A stretch of DNA of 64,000 nucleotides from UBA4742 sp963773335. GTDB lineage: Bacteria; Actinomycetota; Acidimicrobiia; Acidimicrobiales; Acidimicrobilacustridaceae. Shown here one piece after another: positions 27,459 through 36,637 of this stretch (positions are counted from its first letter, which is position 1; each line of letters opens with the position of its first letter). The position numbers were made by a program, and so were the translations under genes. The notes beneath the pieces were generated by a model. That model saw only the letters and a program-made list of their open reading frames with translations. It was not told the origin of the DNA and searched no databases. The stretch is from NCBI GenBank assembly GCA_963773335.1, contig CAVZAT010000004.1:372001-436000 (forward strand), written 5' to 3'.

Positions 27459-28795
27459 CCAGCCAGGTCCCGGTACCGGGCGTAGCGGGCGGCCACGTGG
27501 GCCGCGGCGGCAGCATCCGGCTCGACCCGCCGGTCGGTGCGGGCCCAGCCCGCGCCGGTGGCCCCAGGCGCCTCCAACCCGGCGATGCCCCGGGCCAACC
27601 AGGCCGCGCCCAGCGCCCCACCCTCGGGCACGGCCACCACGTCCACCGCCAACCCGGTGGCGTCGGCCAAGGCCTGCACCCAGGCGGCGTCGCGCACCCC
27701 ACCCCCGGTGGCCACGATGCGGCGGGCGTCCACCGATCCCAGGTCGAGCAGATGGCGCACGGCGAACCCGGACGCCTCGTGCGCGGCGCGCCGGGCCCCA
27801 GCCGCGTCCATCCCGATGTCGAGATCGTGCAGGGAGGCCCGCCGATCCGGGTCGTGGAAGGGCACGCGCTCACCCCGCAGGTACGGCTGCCACACCGGGA
27901 CCCGTGCCGGGTCGACGGGGACGGCGGGGGCATCCGAGGCAGCCAACAGACGGTTCGCCCAGTTGAGGAAGAGGCCACCGGCGTTGGACGGGCCACCCAG
28001 CAGCACCCGTCCCGGCGCGGTGTGGGGCACCGTCCACAGGCCCGGCACCTCCCGCCACTCCGGGATCACGGCCCACACGATCAGCGTGGCGCCAAGGATG
28101 ACCAGCACGTCGCCCACGTCGTCCGCCCCCGCCACCAGCTGCTCGCCCAGCGCGTCGATGGTTCCCCCGCCCAGGGGCGCGTGACCGGCGGCGGCCACCG
28201 TGCCCACCGGCTCGGCGCCGACCACGATGCGGGGCAAGCGCCCGACGTCCAGCAGACCGACCCCCTCGGCCACTTCCGGGTCCCAGGCCCGGAAGTCGAA
28301 CAAGGGCAAGGTGGTCATGGCCACCGTGGAGTCGATGGCGCCCTGGCCGCTCAAGGCGGCGTTGGCCACGGCCTGGGCCGGCCAGTAGCCGGCCGCCTCC
28401 GGATGGTGCTCGACCAGCCAGCTCAGGAACCGCACCAGCTCGCCCGACTGCGAGGGGTCGGCCTCGACCTCCGCCCCGCGGCCGCGGGCATCGCCGTAGA
28501 GGATGCCGTCGGACACGGGCACGCCCTCGGCATCGACGGCGCACAACGAGGGCACCATGGCGGCCACCTCGACGGCCAGGACGTCCAGTTCGGCCTCGGC
28601 CAGCAGGCCGGCCAGGGCGGCGCGCACGCCGTGGTGCCAGGCCTGTGCTGCGTCGTGGGCCAGCTCCCCGGCATGCGACGAGCGCAACCCGTGGGGCACC
28701 CGGCGTGAAGCCACCACCCGGCCCGCGGCATCAGCCGCGACGGCCTTGACCGACGTGGTGCCGATGTCGATGCCGATCGTCACCTCGGTTGCCAT
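27455..28795 (-). CDS. FGGY-family carbohydrate kinase (xylulokinase-like)
   Basis: The 446-residue kinase has the ASKHA-fold phosphate 1 motif GIDIGTTSVKA, the LGATLIVWA strand, GGPSNAGGLFLNW, and the adenosine motif ATGGGVRDAAWVQALAD of FGGY sugar kinases. The sugar or polyol substrate cannot be inferred. It heads a leftward operon with an amidohydrolase, ferredoxin and acyl-CoA dehydrogenase, and shares a divergent promoter region containing operator copy C. This is an unusual setting for a sugar kinase. Confidence 0.88.
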   Translation of the reverse strand: MATEVTIGIDIGTTSVKAVAADAAGRVVASRRVPHGLRSSHAGELAHDAAQAWHHGVRAALAGLLAEAELDVLAVEVAAMVPSLCAVDAEGVPVSDGILYGDARGRGAEVEADPSQSGELVRFLSWLVEHHPEAAGYWPAQAVANAALSGQGAIDSTVAMTTLPLFDFRAWDPEVAEGVGLLDVGRLPRIVVGAEPVGTVAAAGHAPLGGGTIDALGEQLVAGADDVGDVLVILGATLIVWAVIPEWREVPGLWTVPHTAPGRVLLGGPSNAGGLFLNWANRLLAASDAPAVPVDPARVPVWQPYLRGERVPFHDPDRRASLHDLDIGMDAAGARRAAHEASGFAVRHLLDLGSVDARRIVATGGGVRDAAWVQALADATGLAVDVVAVPEGGALGAAWLARGIAGLEAPGATGAGWARTDRRVEPDAAAAAHVAARYARYRDLAG

Positions 28796-28829
28796 GCCAC
28801 CCCCTCCGTGACCCGCCGGCCTGCGTTCC

Positions 28830-28843
28830 TGACACGCACGTCA
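28830..28843. promoter_or_regulatory. Palindromic operator copy C
   Basis: TGACACGCACGTCA inside CCTGACACGCACGTCAGG (28828-28845). It lies in the 138-nt divergent gap between the FGGY kinase (start 28795) and the PaaK-like ligase (start 28934), placed to control both operons. The 14-mer is identical to copy G. Confidence 0.7.
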
Positions 28844-28933
28844 GGTTCCGAATGTATCGTGCGGGCTGATCCCGCCGCGGATCTGCCCACCACGCCGGAG
28901 CCGTGCCGACCCATTCCCAGGGGGGACATCCCG

Positions 28934-30271
28934 ATGCCGAGCTACGGGGCCGAAGTCATCGGCCCGCCCGCCCGCCCGCCCGACCAGGCGCTGTGGGATC
29001 CCGAGGCCCAGACCATGGACCCCGAGCAACGGGCCGACCTGCAGGTCAGCCGGCTGCGCACGCTGATCGACCAGGTGCTCGACGGCTCGGCCGCCCTGTT
29101 CCAGCGCAAGCTGGCCGAAGCCGGCATCACCTCGTCCCAGGACATCGCCGCCCTCGACGACGTCAACCGGATCCCGGTGACGCGCAAACAGGACCTGCGC
29201 GACAGCGAGGCCGAGCATCCACCGCTGGGCGACTACCGCTTCACCCCGCTGTCGGAGTGCGTGCGCATCGGCCAGTCGACCGGAACGACAGGCACCCCGA
29301 CCCTGACCGTGCTGACCCGCCACGACCTGTGGCTCGAGTACGAGTCGGCGGCCCGCAACTGGTGGCGCAACGGTTGGCGGCCCGGGCAGGTCGTCACCCA
29401 CTGCCACCCGGCCTACATGTACGGCGGCGGGGCGCTGCTGGGGGGCTCGATCGAGTACTTCGGGGCGCTCAACATGTGGGTCTCGCCGCCCGACACCGAC
29501 GAACTGGCCGAACAGGCCATCCACACCTGGGAGCGCATCCACCCCGACGTGCAGATGGTGGCGCTCAGCCAGCACCGCTTCATGGAGGTGGCGGCCAAGC
29601 TGGGGCTCGACCTGGTCACCGACTGCGGCTTCCCGGCCTTCTCGATGGGCGGGTTCGGTCGCGGCCTGCTGCCGTTGATGACAGCCGGGTTCGAGTGCTA
29701 CGCCTATCTGGGCGGTCCGGACCGCACCTGCGACGGCGCCCACCTGCACGAGGACTGGGCCATCATCCAGGCCATCGATCCCAGCACCGGTCGCGACGTC
29801 GCCCCCGGCCAGTGGGGCAACCTGGTGGTCACCACCCTCGACCGGGACAACGGTCTGCTGCGCTACGACCTGGAGGAGGCGGCCATGATCGAGGGTCCGG
29901 CCGACTGCCCCCAGGGCGAGACCAGCCGCATGGGCTACTGGGGCGGGCGCTTCAAGGACCTGCTGTCGAGCCAGGGCGTGCACTTCCAGGTCTCGGACCT
30001 GGAGAAGGCGGTGGCCCGCGTGTCCGAGCTCACCACCCCCACCCTCGAGTTCGTGGTGGTCAACCCGCAGGGCTCGAACCAGCCCCTCGTGGTCCGGGTC
30101 GAGGTGGGTGCCGACCTGGGCACCGTGGACGACGGGGCCCGAGCCGAGCTGGGTGCCCGGGTGGCGGCCGCGGTGGACGACGCCCTGGGCATCCGGGCCG
30201 CGGTCGACGTGGTCGATCGCGAGACGCTGGCCCGCTCGGCCTACAAGCTCAAGCGGGTGGTGGACGCCTGA
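28934..30271 (+). CDS. Phenylacetate-CoA-ligase-like adenylate-forming enzyme
   Basis: The 445-residue protein resembles the PaaK branch: P-loop QSTGTTGTPTLTVL at 114-127, HPAYMYGGGALL, LLRYDLEEAAMI, and a C-terminal FKDLLSSQGVHFQVSDLEKAV region instead of the FadD linker. It probably activates an aryl or ring-derived acid to its CoA ester. The ATG at 28934 (MPSYGAEV) follows AGGGGGGAC; the longer upstream frame crosses the operator and promoter region. Its stop overlaps the SDR start by one base. Confidence 0.87.
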   Translation: MPSYGAEVIGPPARPPDQALWDPEAQTMDPEQRADLQVSRLRTLIDQVLDGSAALFQRKLAEAGITSSQDIAALDDVNRIPVTRKQDLRDSEAEHPPLGDYRFTPLSECVRIGQSTGTTGTPTLTVLTRHDLWLEYESAARNWWRNGWRPGQVVTHCHPAYMYGGGALLGGSIEYFGALNMWVSPPDTDELAEQAIHTWERIHPDVQMVALSQHRFMEVAAKLGLDLVTDCGFPAFSMGGFGRGLLPLMTAGFECYAYLGGPDRTCDGAHLHEDWAIIQAIDPSTGRDVAPGQWGNLVVTTLDRDNGLLRYDLEEAAMIEGPADCPQGETSRMGYWGGRFKDLLSSQGVHFQVSDLEKAVARVSELTTPTLEFVVVNPQGSNQPLVVRVEVGADLGTVDDGARAELGARVAAAVDDALGIRAAVDVVDRETLARSAYKLKRVVDA

Positions 30272-31170
30272 TGGCCGCGCTCGAAGCCAAGACCGCGATC
30301 GTGACCGGCGCCGGGCGCGGCATCGGACGAGACGAGGCACGGCTGCTGGCCGCCGAGGGCGCCACGGTCACGGTCAACGACGTGGACGGCGACGCCGCGG
30401 CCGCCGTGGTGGCCGAGATCGAAGCCGCGGGAGGCGCGGCGGTGGCCAACACCGATGACGTGTCCACCTGGGCCGGGGCCGAGGCCATCGTCGCCTCGGT
30501 GGTGGACTCGACGGGCGGACCGGGGTCGGGGCACCTGGACATCCTGGTCAACAACGCCGGGATCCTGAGCGACGCCATGAGCTTCTCCATGTCCGAGGCG
30601 CAATGGGACGACGTGATCCGCGTCCACCTCAAAGGCCATTTCGCCCCCGCCCACTTCGCCGGGATCCACTGGCGGGAGCGGGCCAAGGCCGGCGAGGAGG
30701 GGGTGTCGGGCCGCATCATCAACACGGCCAGCGAGTCGGGGCTCTACGGTCTGGCCGGCCAGGCCAACTACGCCACGGCCAAGGCCGGCATCGCAGCCAT
30801 GACCATCACGTTGGGCCGCGAGCTCCGCAAGTACGGGGTCACGGTCAACGCCGTCGCGCCCCGGGCCCGCACCCGGATGACCGAGACCGTACTGGGCGAC
30901 ATGCTCCCCGACGCCGGCCAGTTCGACGAGTGGGACCCGGCCAACATCGCGCCGGTGGTGGCCTGGCTGGCCTCGGACGCGGCCGCCGACATCACCGGCC
31001 AGGTGGTGGTGGTCAACGGTGACAAGGTGCATCTCATGGCGGGCTGGAGCCGGGTCGGACGCATCGACAACGGTGGCCGGCGCTGGACGGTGGCCGAGCT
31101 ACGGGCCCGACGATCCGACCTGTTCGGCGAGCGCAGCTCCAAGCTGCCCGTGACCGGCTTCGGCGAGTAG
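30271..31170 (+). CDS. SDR-family 3-hydroxyacyl-CoA/3-oxoacyl dehydrogenase
   Basis: The 299-residue short-chain dehydrogenase has cofactor motif TGAGRGIG (12-19), NDVDG favouring NAD, NNAG (94-97), and catalytic Ser156, Tyr167 and Lys171 (YATAK). The length and C-terminal extension resemble the dehydrogenase module of peroxisomal multifunctional enzyme type 2, so oxidation of a 3-hydroxyacyl-CoA is likely. ATG at 30271 is translationally coupled to the PaaK-like gene (TGATG), and a FadD follows after 13 nt. Confidence 0.9.
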   Translation: MAALEAKTAIVTGAGRGIGRDEARLLAAEGATVTVNDVDGDAAAAVVAEIEAAGGAAVANTDDVSTWAGAEAIVASVVDSTGGPGSGHLDILVNNAGILSDAMSFSMSEAQWDDVIRVHLKGHFAPAHFAGIHWRERAKAGEEGVSGRIINTASESGLYGLAGQANYATAKAGIAAMTITLGRELRKYGVTVNAVAPRARTRMTETVLGDMLPDAGQFDEWDPANIAPVVAWLASDAAADITGQVVVVNGDKVHLMAGWSRVGRIDNGGRRWTVAELRARRSDLFGERSSKLPVTGFGE

Positions 31171-31183
31171 GGAGAACCCAGCC

Positions 31184-32686
31184 ATGGCCCTCCAGGTCGA
31201 TCAGCTGCGAGCCATGGCCCGGGCCCATGGGGCCGAGACGGCCTACGTGCAGCTGGCCAGCTCCGACCTGCTCACCTTCGAACGCTGGGACCAGTCGTCC
31301 AACCGCCTGGCCCGCTCGTTGACCGAGGCGGGTGTGGTAACCGGCGACCGCGTGGTGCTCCACGTGGCCAACGAGCACCTGGATCGGTGGGTCATCAGCT
31401 ACGCCGCCATCCACAAAGCCGGCGCCGTGGCGGTTCCCACCAACACCCGCCTCACCCCCCGCGAGCTGGCTGTCATCCTGGGCCACGCCCAGCCCGTGGC
31501 CGCCATCACCTCGTCGGGTCTGGTCGGGGTGCTCGACCAGGCGCTGGCCGCGGCCGGCCTGGGCGAGCCCGTCCTGCTCCGGCTGGTGGCCGACACCGAG
31601 CAGTGGTGTGCCACCCTGGCCGAGGACGTGACCGACTACCAGGTGCCCGTCGGCGACGGCGACCTGGCCGACATCATGTACACCTCAGGAACCACCGGCC
31701 TGCCCAAGGGGGTGGCCGTCCGTCATCGCAACACCCACATCATCGCCAACAGCGAGCCGCGCTGGTCCGGCGAGTCGTGGATCCACTGCTCACCCCTGTC
31801 GACCTTCGCGGGCATCAGCTTCGTCTACAACCCGATGAAGATGGGGATGCGGGGGCTGTACCTGCCGCGCTTCGATCCCGATCCGTGGTTCGACGCGGTG
31901 CAGCAGTGGCGCCCGACCATGGCCTTCCTGGTGCCGGCCATGGTGCAGCTGCTGTTGGCCCATCCCCGGTGGCCCCACGCCGATCTCTCGAGCTTGAGCG
32001 TGCTGTCCATCGGCTCGGCCCCCCTGGCTCCCACCCTCCACCGCCAGGTGGCCGAGCGGCTCCCCGACTCGATGGTGACCAACAACTACTCGATGACCGA
32101 GGCGGGCACGGCCTTCACCTACATGCCGCCGGGCGAGATCACCCGCCGCCCAGGGTCGGTGGGCGTGCCGATGGCTCCCACCGAGGTGCGCATCGCGGAC
32201 GCCGACGGCCAGACCCTGCCCACCGGAGAGGTGGGCGAGGTGCTCATCGGCGTGGGCGACCACCACCGCGAGTACTACCAAGACCCCGAGGCCACGGCCC
32301 GCACCTGGTCGGGTCCGTGGCTGCGCTCGGGCGACCTGGGCCGGGTGGACGAGGACGGCTACCTCTACATCGTGGGCCGGGCCAAGGACGTCATCATCCG
32401 GGGCGGCAACAACATCGCGGCCACCGAGGTGGAGGGCGTGCTCTACGAGCACCGCGGGGTGCTGGAGGCGGCGGTGGTGGGCATCCCCCACGAGGTGCTC
32501 GGCGAGGACGTCGGCGCCTTCGTGGTGGCTCGTCCCGGCGCCACCCTCGACGCCGACGAGCTGACGACGTTCTGCCGCGACCGGCTGGCTGACTACAAGG
32601 TGCCCCGCCGGGTGTGGTTCCTCGACGAGCTGCCCCACAACGCCACCGGCAAGGTGCTCAAGCGCGACCTGTCACCCCCCGTCTGA
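31184..32686 (+). CDS. AMP-forming acyl-CoA synthetase (FadD family)
   Basis: The 500-residue synthetase has P-loop MYTSGTTGLPKGV at 165-177, NNYSMTEAG, LRSGDLGRVDEDGYLYIVGR, KDVIIRGGNNIAATEVE and the catalytic lysine in NATGKVLKRD. ATG at 31184 follows GGGAG. It is the last gene of the rightward PaaK-SDR-FadD operon behind operator copy C, and ends 11 nt before a strong inverted repeat. The substrate is unknown. Confidence 0.93.
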   Translation: MALQVDQLRAMARAHGAETAYVQLASSDLLTFERWDQSSNRLARSLTEAGVVTGDRVVLHVANEHLDRWVISYAAIHKAGAVAVPTNTRLTPRELAVILGHAQPVAAITSSGLVGVLDQALAAAGLGEPVLLRLVADTEQWCATLAEDVTDYQVPVGDGDLADIMYTSGTTGLPKGVAVRHRNTHIIANSEPRWSGESWIHCSPLSTFAGISFVYNPMKMGMRGLYLPRFDPDPWFDAVQQWRPTMAFLVPAMVQLLLAHPRWPHADLSSLSVLSIGSAPLAPTLHRQVAERLPDSMVTNNYSMTEAGTAFTYMPPGEITRRPGSVGVPMAPTEVRIADADGQTLPTGEVGEVLIGVGDHHREYYQDPEATARTWSGPWLRSGDLGRVDEDGYLYIVGRAKDVIIRGGNNIAATEVEGVLYEHRGVLEAAVVGIPHEVLGEDVGAFVVARPGATLDADELTTFCRDRLADYKVPRRVWFLDELPHNATGKVLKRDLSPPV

Positions 32687-32697
32687 CCACCCCCTCA

Positions 32698-32748
32698 GAA
32701 ATTGGGCATCTTTGCGGCCGGATTCCGGCCGCAAAGATGCCCAATTTC
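32698..32748. terminator. 24-bp perfect inverted repeat between convergent genes
   Basis: Arms 32698-32721 and 32725-32748 are perfect reverse complements (24 bp) around a 3-nt loop ATT. Each arm contains AATTGGGCATC and TTTGCGGCCGG. It lies between a synthetase and a hydrolase gene that converge, so it could act as a bidirectional terminator. The long uninterrupted stem and absence of a proper U-tract are unusual for a simple terminator. Confidence 0.6.
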
Positions 32749-32778
32749 CTGGCGTGTGGGGATTCGGGCCGAGCACGC

Positions 32779-33723
32779 CTAGGTCCAGGCGCCGTGGTCG
32801 AGGCCGAGCTCCTCGAGGAATGCGGTGACCAGGGAGACCGTCGAGTGGGGGTTGTCCCCGGCGGCCAGGTGGCCGGCCCTTTCGACCACCTCCATGCGGG
32901 CGTCCGGGATGATGTCGATGAGGTCATCGGCCCCACCCTCGGACAACACGTCGCTCTCCTCACCCCGCAGCAGCAGCACCGGGCAGCGCAGCCTGGCTGC
33001 CGACTCCCCCACCCCGGCGGTGATGTCGTCGATGTGATCCGCCGGATGGGGGGCCTCCTCACCCGCTTCGCGCCGCTCGCGGACCTGCCGACCGACGCCG
33101 TGCTTCCACTCCCAGCGTCCGTCCGGGCGCTGGCGCAGATTGCGGGTCAGCGAGGCCGGGTTCGGGTTGCGTCGCTGCGGCAGGTACTCGCCGATGAACC
33201 GAGCCGCCTCGTCGAGGGAGGCGAACGACTCGTGGGCCGTCATGAAATCGACGATCTTGCGCACGCCTTCGGGCTCGAGCTTGTGGCCCACGTCGATGAG
33301 GGCGATGCCCGCCACCAGGTCGGGCGCCACGTCCGCGCCCAGGTGCACGGCCGTCATCCCACCCAGCGAGGCCCCCACCACCACGAGCCGACCCAACCCG
33401 AACTGGTCGACCAACCCCGGCAGCGTGGCCGCGAACAGCTCGTGCATCGGATAGATCCCCGGGGTTCCGGCCAGCAGGTCACCGCGCGGCAGCGGATCGG
33501 AATCGCCATGTGCGGGCAGGTCGGGAGCGAGCACGTGGGCGCTACCGGCCAGGGCCGCCCCCAGGGCCTCGTACATGTAGGCGGTCTGGCCGCCGCCGTG
33601 CAGACACAGGACCGAAGGCGCCCCGGCGCGACCCCACTCCAGGTAGTGCACCTGCTCGGCGCCGTTCATCACGAAGCCGCTGCGGCCCCCTCGGGGGATG
33701 TCGTGGCGGGGGACGTCGCTCAT
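32779..33723 (-). CDS. Alpha/beta hydrolase
   Basis: The 314-residue hydrolase has the oxyanion segment LCLHGGGQTAYMYEAL, APDLPAHGDSD, nucleophile elbow GASLGG, and the acid and histidine region near RGEESDVLS and ERAGHLAAGDNP. It is similar in layout to C-C-bond or ester hydrolases of aromatic and fatty-acid breakdown. ATG at 33723 is chosen as the last start before the operator. The long in-frame translation upstream is antisense to the next synthetase. It is divergent from an acyl-CoA-synthetase-like gene across operator copy D. Confidence 0.87.
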   Translation of the reverse strand: MSDVPRHDIPRGGRSGFVMNGAEQVHYLEWGRAGAPSVLCLHGGGQTAYMYEALGAALAGSAHVLAPDLPAHGDSDPLPRGDLLAGTPGIYPMHELFAATLPGLVDQFGLGRLVVVGASLGGMTAVHLGADVAPDLVAGIALIDVGHKLEPEGVRKIVDFMTAHESFASLDEAARFIGEYLPQRRNPNPASLTRNLRQRPDGRWEWKHGVGRQVRERREAGEEAPHPADHIDDITAGVGESAARLRCPVLLLRGEESDVLSEGGADDLIDIIPDARMEVVERAGHLAAGDNPHSTVSLVTAFLEELGLDHGAWT

Positions 33724-33753
33724 CCAGGCGATGCTAGCCACCCACACCCCGAC

Positions 33754-33773
33754 ACCTGACACGCGTGTCAGGT
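33754..33773. promoter_or_regulatory. Palindromic operator copy D (perfect 20-bp palindrome)
   Basis: ACCTGACACGCGTGTCAGGT is a perfect palindrome and the most symmetrical of the seven copies. It occupies the 69-nt gap between the divergent alpha/beta hydrolase (start 33723) and the synthetase-like gene (start 33793), overlapping where both promoters must lie. Confidence 0.75.
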
Positions 33774-33792
33774 TGCGTGCCAGGATGGCGCC

Positions 33793-35340
33793 ATGGACCT
33801 CCTGCACACGTTCTCGCTGGCTGACGTCTCCCGCGAGCACCGCCGCAGCTACCCCGACCGGCTGGCCGTGGTGGACGGCGACACCCGGCTGACCTGGCCC
33901 GAGTTCGACGATCGGGTCAACCGGCTGGCCAACGCCCTGACCGCCGAAGGCGTCGGCCCGGGTGACGTCGTCCTGTGGATGGGCCAGAACAGCTTCCGCA
34001 TCCTCGAGTGCCTGGCCGCGACGGCCAAGCTCGGGGCGGTCTGCGGCATCGTCAACTGGCGCCAGAGCGTGGACGAGATGGCGTTCGTCATCGGCGACGC
34101 CGGCGCCGCGGTCACCATCTGGCAGGAAGCCGAGGTGGGCGAGACCGTGCGGGCGGCCCGAGCGCGCGCCGGCTCGCCCGGCCGTTGGCTCCGCCACGAC
34201 ACCGCGGGTGCCGGCGGTACCGACGACGACAGCTACGAGGCGTTCCTGGCCGGTGGATCCACCGACGATCCCGGCCTGGACGTCGAGCCTGGCGCGGCCG
34301 TGCTCATGCTCTACACCGCCGCCTTCACCGGGACCCCGAACGGCGCCCTGCTGAGCCAGGCCGCGGTCCTGACCCAATCCCTGATCATGGCCAATCTGGC
34401 GCGGGTGGACGCCGGCTACACCTACCTGAACTGCGGCCCCATGTTCCACATCGCCACCCTGATGACCACGCTGGCCACCTATGTGTTCGGCGGTGTCAAC
34501 GTGTTCACCCCCCGGGTCGATGCCGAGGAGCTATGCCGGGTAATCCAGGCCGAGCGCTGCACCGGAGCGTTCGTGATGCCACCGACGATCGATCAGATCC
34601 TGGAGGTCAACGCCGACGGCCGCTACGACCTGTCCAGCCTGCGCACCTTCGGCGGCAAGCCGGAGTGGAACGCCATGATCACGGTGGACGACTCCCCCTG
34701 GGCCACCCGACCCGCCGGCTTCGGCCAGACCGAGGTGACCGGCATGTTGACCTTCAACGCCCTGGGCGACTCGGGGGTGGGCAACTCCGGTCGGCCCTCG
34801 CCCATGGTGGCGGTGCGCGTGCTCGATCCCGACGGGGTCGAGGTGCCGCCGGGAGAGACCGGCGAGCTCGCAGCCCGCGGTCCCCAGGTCATGACCGGGT
34901 ACCGCAACCACGACGAGGAGACGGCCCGCCGCCAGACCGGGGGCTGGCACCACACCAACGACCTGGGCCGCCGCGAGACCGACGGGACCGTGAGCTTCGT
35001 GGGTCCCAAGGGGCGCATCGTGAAGTCGGCGGCCGAGAACATCTACCCGGCCGAGGTGGAGGGCGCGCTCAACTCGCACCCGGCGGTGCGCGAGTCGGCC
35101 ATCATCGGCGTGCCCGATCCGACGTGGGGCCAGTCGGTGCTGGCCGTGGTGGTGCTGGTCGAGGGCGAGACGGCCACCGATGACGAGCTCATCGACCACG
35201 TGCGCAGCCGCATCGCCTCGTACAAGAAGCCCAAGCAGGTCGTGTTGCGCGACGAGCCGCTGCCCCGCAACGGCTGGCCCATCGACTACGACGCCCTCGA
35301 CGCCGAATACGGCGGCGGGGGCTATCCCGGCGGCGGCTGA
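33793..35340 (+). CDS. Acyl-CoA-synthetase-like protein with degenerate ATP-binding loop
   Basis: The 515-residue protein has the ANL-superfamily fold (LTWPEFDDRVNRLANAL, FGQTEVTG, KGRIVKSAAENIYPAEVE). However, the phosphate-binding loop reads LYTAAFTGTPNGA (173-185) instead of YTSGTTGxPKG, so the conserved serine and lysine are replaced. The C-terminal catalytic lysine segment is also lost (LPRNGWPIDYDALD). It may be a distinct active subgroup, a binding or regulatory protein, or a thioesterification enzyme with altered chemistry. Operator copy D is directly upstream. Confidence 0.85.
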   Translation: MDLLHTFSLADVSREHRRSYPDRLAVVDGDTRLTWPEFDDRVNRLANALTAEGVGPGDVVLWMGQNSFRILECLAATAKLGAVCGIVNWRQSVDEMAFVIGDAGAAVTIWQEAEVGETVRAARARAGSPGRWLRHDTAGAGGTDDDSYEAFLAGGSTDDPGLDVEPGAAVLMLYTAAFTGTPNGALLSQAAVLTQSLIMANLARVDAGYTYLNCGPMFHIATLMTTLATYVFGGVNVFTPRVDAEELCRVIQAERCTGAFVMPPTIDQILEVNADGRYDLSSLRTFGGKPEWNAMITVDDSPWATRPAGFGQTEVTGMLTFNALGDSGVGNSGRPSPMVAVRVLDPDGVEVPPGETGELAARGPQVMTGYRNHDEETARRQTGGWHHTNDLGRRETDGTVSFVGPKGRIVKSAAENIYPAEVEGALNSHPAVRESAIIGVPDPTWGQSVLAVVVLVEGETATDDELIDHVRSRIASYKKPKQVVLRDEPLPRNGWPIDYDALDAEYGGGGYPGGG

Positions 35341-35365
35341 CCCTCGATCTGCCCCCGAAGCGGGG

Positions 35366-36541
35366 TCAGCCCGTGTAGCCCTTGATCTGGTCGTTGACCA
35401 GGTTGGTCAGGTCGTCGTAGGCGATGTTGACGTCGACCAGGTGCAGGCCCCAGGTCGGACCCAGCTGCTGGGTGACCAGGGGTCGGGTGTCGCCGGGCGT
35501 GGGCGTGACCTGGAGCCATGTCGCCCCGTTGGCGGTCTGGCACTGCCCGGTGTAGAGCCCCGGATAGGCGACCCAGGCCGTCCCCGCCTTCGACGCGACG
35601 CCCGCGATGCTGCCCACCAACCCGGTGTCGGTGGTGGGGAACTCCGGGTGCAGCGGTGCCGCCCCGCCGCCCAGGTCGGCCGGGTTCGTGCACAGCACCT
35701 GGTCGCCGGCCACACCCGTCCGCCCGAACAGGCTGTTGCTCGGAGGCGGGTCGAGGAAGCTCGAGTAGGCCACCACGCAGCCGGTCTGGCTGTTCTTCGT
35801 GCAGGCGGGCACGTGCTGGAAGGAACCACCGACGGTCTTGCCCATCGGCACCGTGACGTTGCCCCCCAGCAGGATGGCTGACACCAGGTGCTTGCGCACC
35901 GCCGGGTTCGTGTCGATCTGCTGGTCGACCAGCTGGGTGAGCATGAACGCCCCCTGCGAGTGGCCGATGAGCACCACCCCGCGGCCGTGGTTGTCATGGG
36001 CCAGGTAGTCCAGCCACGCGGTCTGGACGTCCCCGTAGGCCAGCGCCCGGTTGGCGGCGGTGGCCCCGGAGGATCCGCCGATGGCCCGAAGCGTGAGCTG
36101 GCGGTACATGGGGGCGTACACCCGGCACTCCTGGGAGAACCGGGCGGTCTGGGCCGTGGCCACACTCGTCTCGGCCGTCTGGATGGTCAGATCGGCGTTG
36201 AGCCCGGGCTCGGGACTCACCGTCGGGTAGACGTAGAAGCAGTCGATCGGCGGGTTCGTGTCCGCTGACGCGTCCTGGGTGGTGGTGGTGCCATCGGCCT
36301 TGACCACCGTCGTGTTCAGGTTGGTGTTGCAGGGATCGGGCGTCCGGCCCGGGAAGCACAACCACACGGTGTTGGAGGCGACGGCTGCCCCCAGGGTCGT
36401 GCCCGGAGCCGCACTGGTGGACGTCGCGGCCGTGGTCGGTGACGACGTGGCCTTGGATGAGCTCCCGCACGCCGCGGCCACCAGTGCCATGACCATCAGG
36501 CTCAGCACAGCCACCGTCACTCGAGGTCGTCGTTCCCCCAT
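35366..36541 (-). CDS. Secreted DUF3089-family alpha/beta hydrolase, probable lipoprotein
   Basis: The 391-residue protein begins with a signal peptide (RRPRVTVAVLSLMVMALVAAAC) whose cysteine at 25 looks like a lipobox, followed by a Ser/Thr-rich spacer. The DUF3089 signature WLCFPGRTPDPC and the nucleophile motif GHSQG (Ser195) identify an extracellular lipase or esterase type. ATG at 36541. It could release fatty acids outside the cell for the surrounding acyl-CoA pathway; that link is an inference. Confidence 0.87.
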   Translation of the reverse strand: MGERRPRVTVAVLSLMVMALVAAACGSSSKATSSPTTAATSTSAAPGTTLGAAVASNTVWLCFPGRTPDPCNTNLNTTVVKADGTTTTQDASADTNPPIDCFYVYPTVSPEPGLNADLTIQTAETSVATAQTARFSQECRVYAPMYRQLTLRAIGGSSGATAANRALAYGDVQTAWLDYLAHDNHGRGVVLIGHSQGAFMLTQLVDQQIDTNPAVRKHLVSAILLGGNVTVPMGKTVGGSFQHVPACTKNSQTGCVVAYSSFLDPPPSNSLFGRTGVAGDQVLCTNPADLGGGAAPLHPEFPTTDTGLVGSIAGVASKAGTAWVAYPGLYTGQCQTANGATWLQVTPTPGDTRPLVTQQLGPTWGLHLVDVNIAYDDLTNLVNDQIKGYTG

Positions 36542-36575
36542 ACGGATCAGGCTAGACCGCCCCTCAGCAACTCCC

Positions 36576-36612
36576 GGCACATCGAACCACCGAAACGGTG
36601 GTCAGACGTGCT
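36576..36612. repeat. 37-bp hairpin repeat, copy 1
   Basis: The element runs GGCACATCGAACCACC...GGTGGTCAGACGTGCT, with inner arms CCACCG/CGGTGG around AAA and outer arms GCACATC/GACGTGC. It is identical to copy 2, 62 nt away, and similar to copy 3 at 41113-41147. It is upstream of the DUF3089 gene and downstream of an ACAD gene. Confidence 0.7.
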
Positions 36613-36637
36613 GAGCGTTGGCGACCACCCACTTGCG

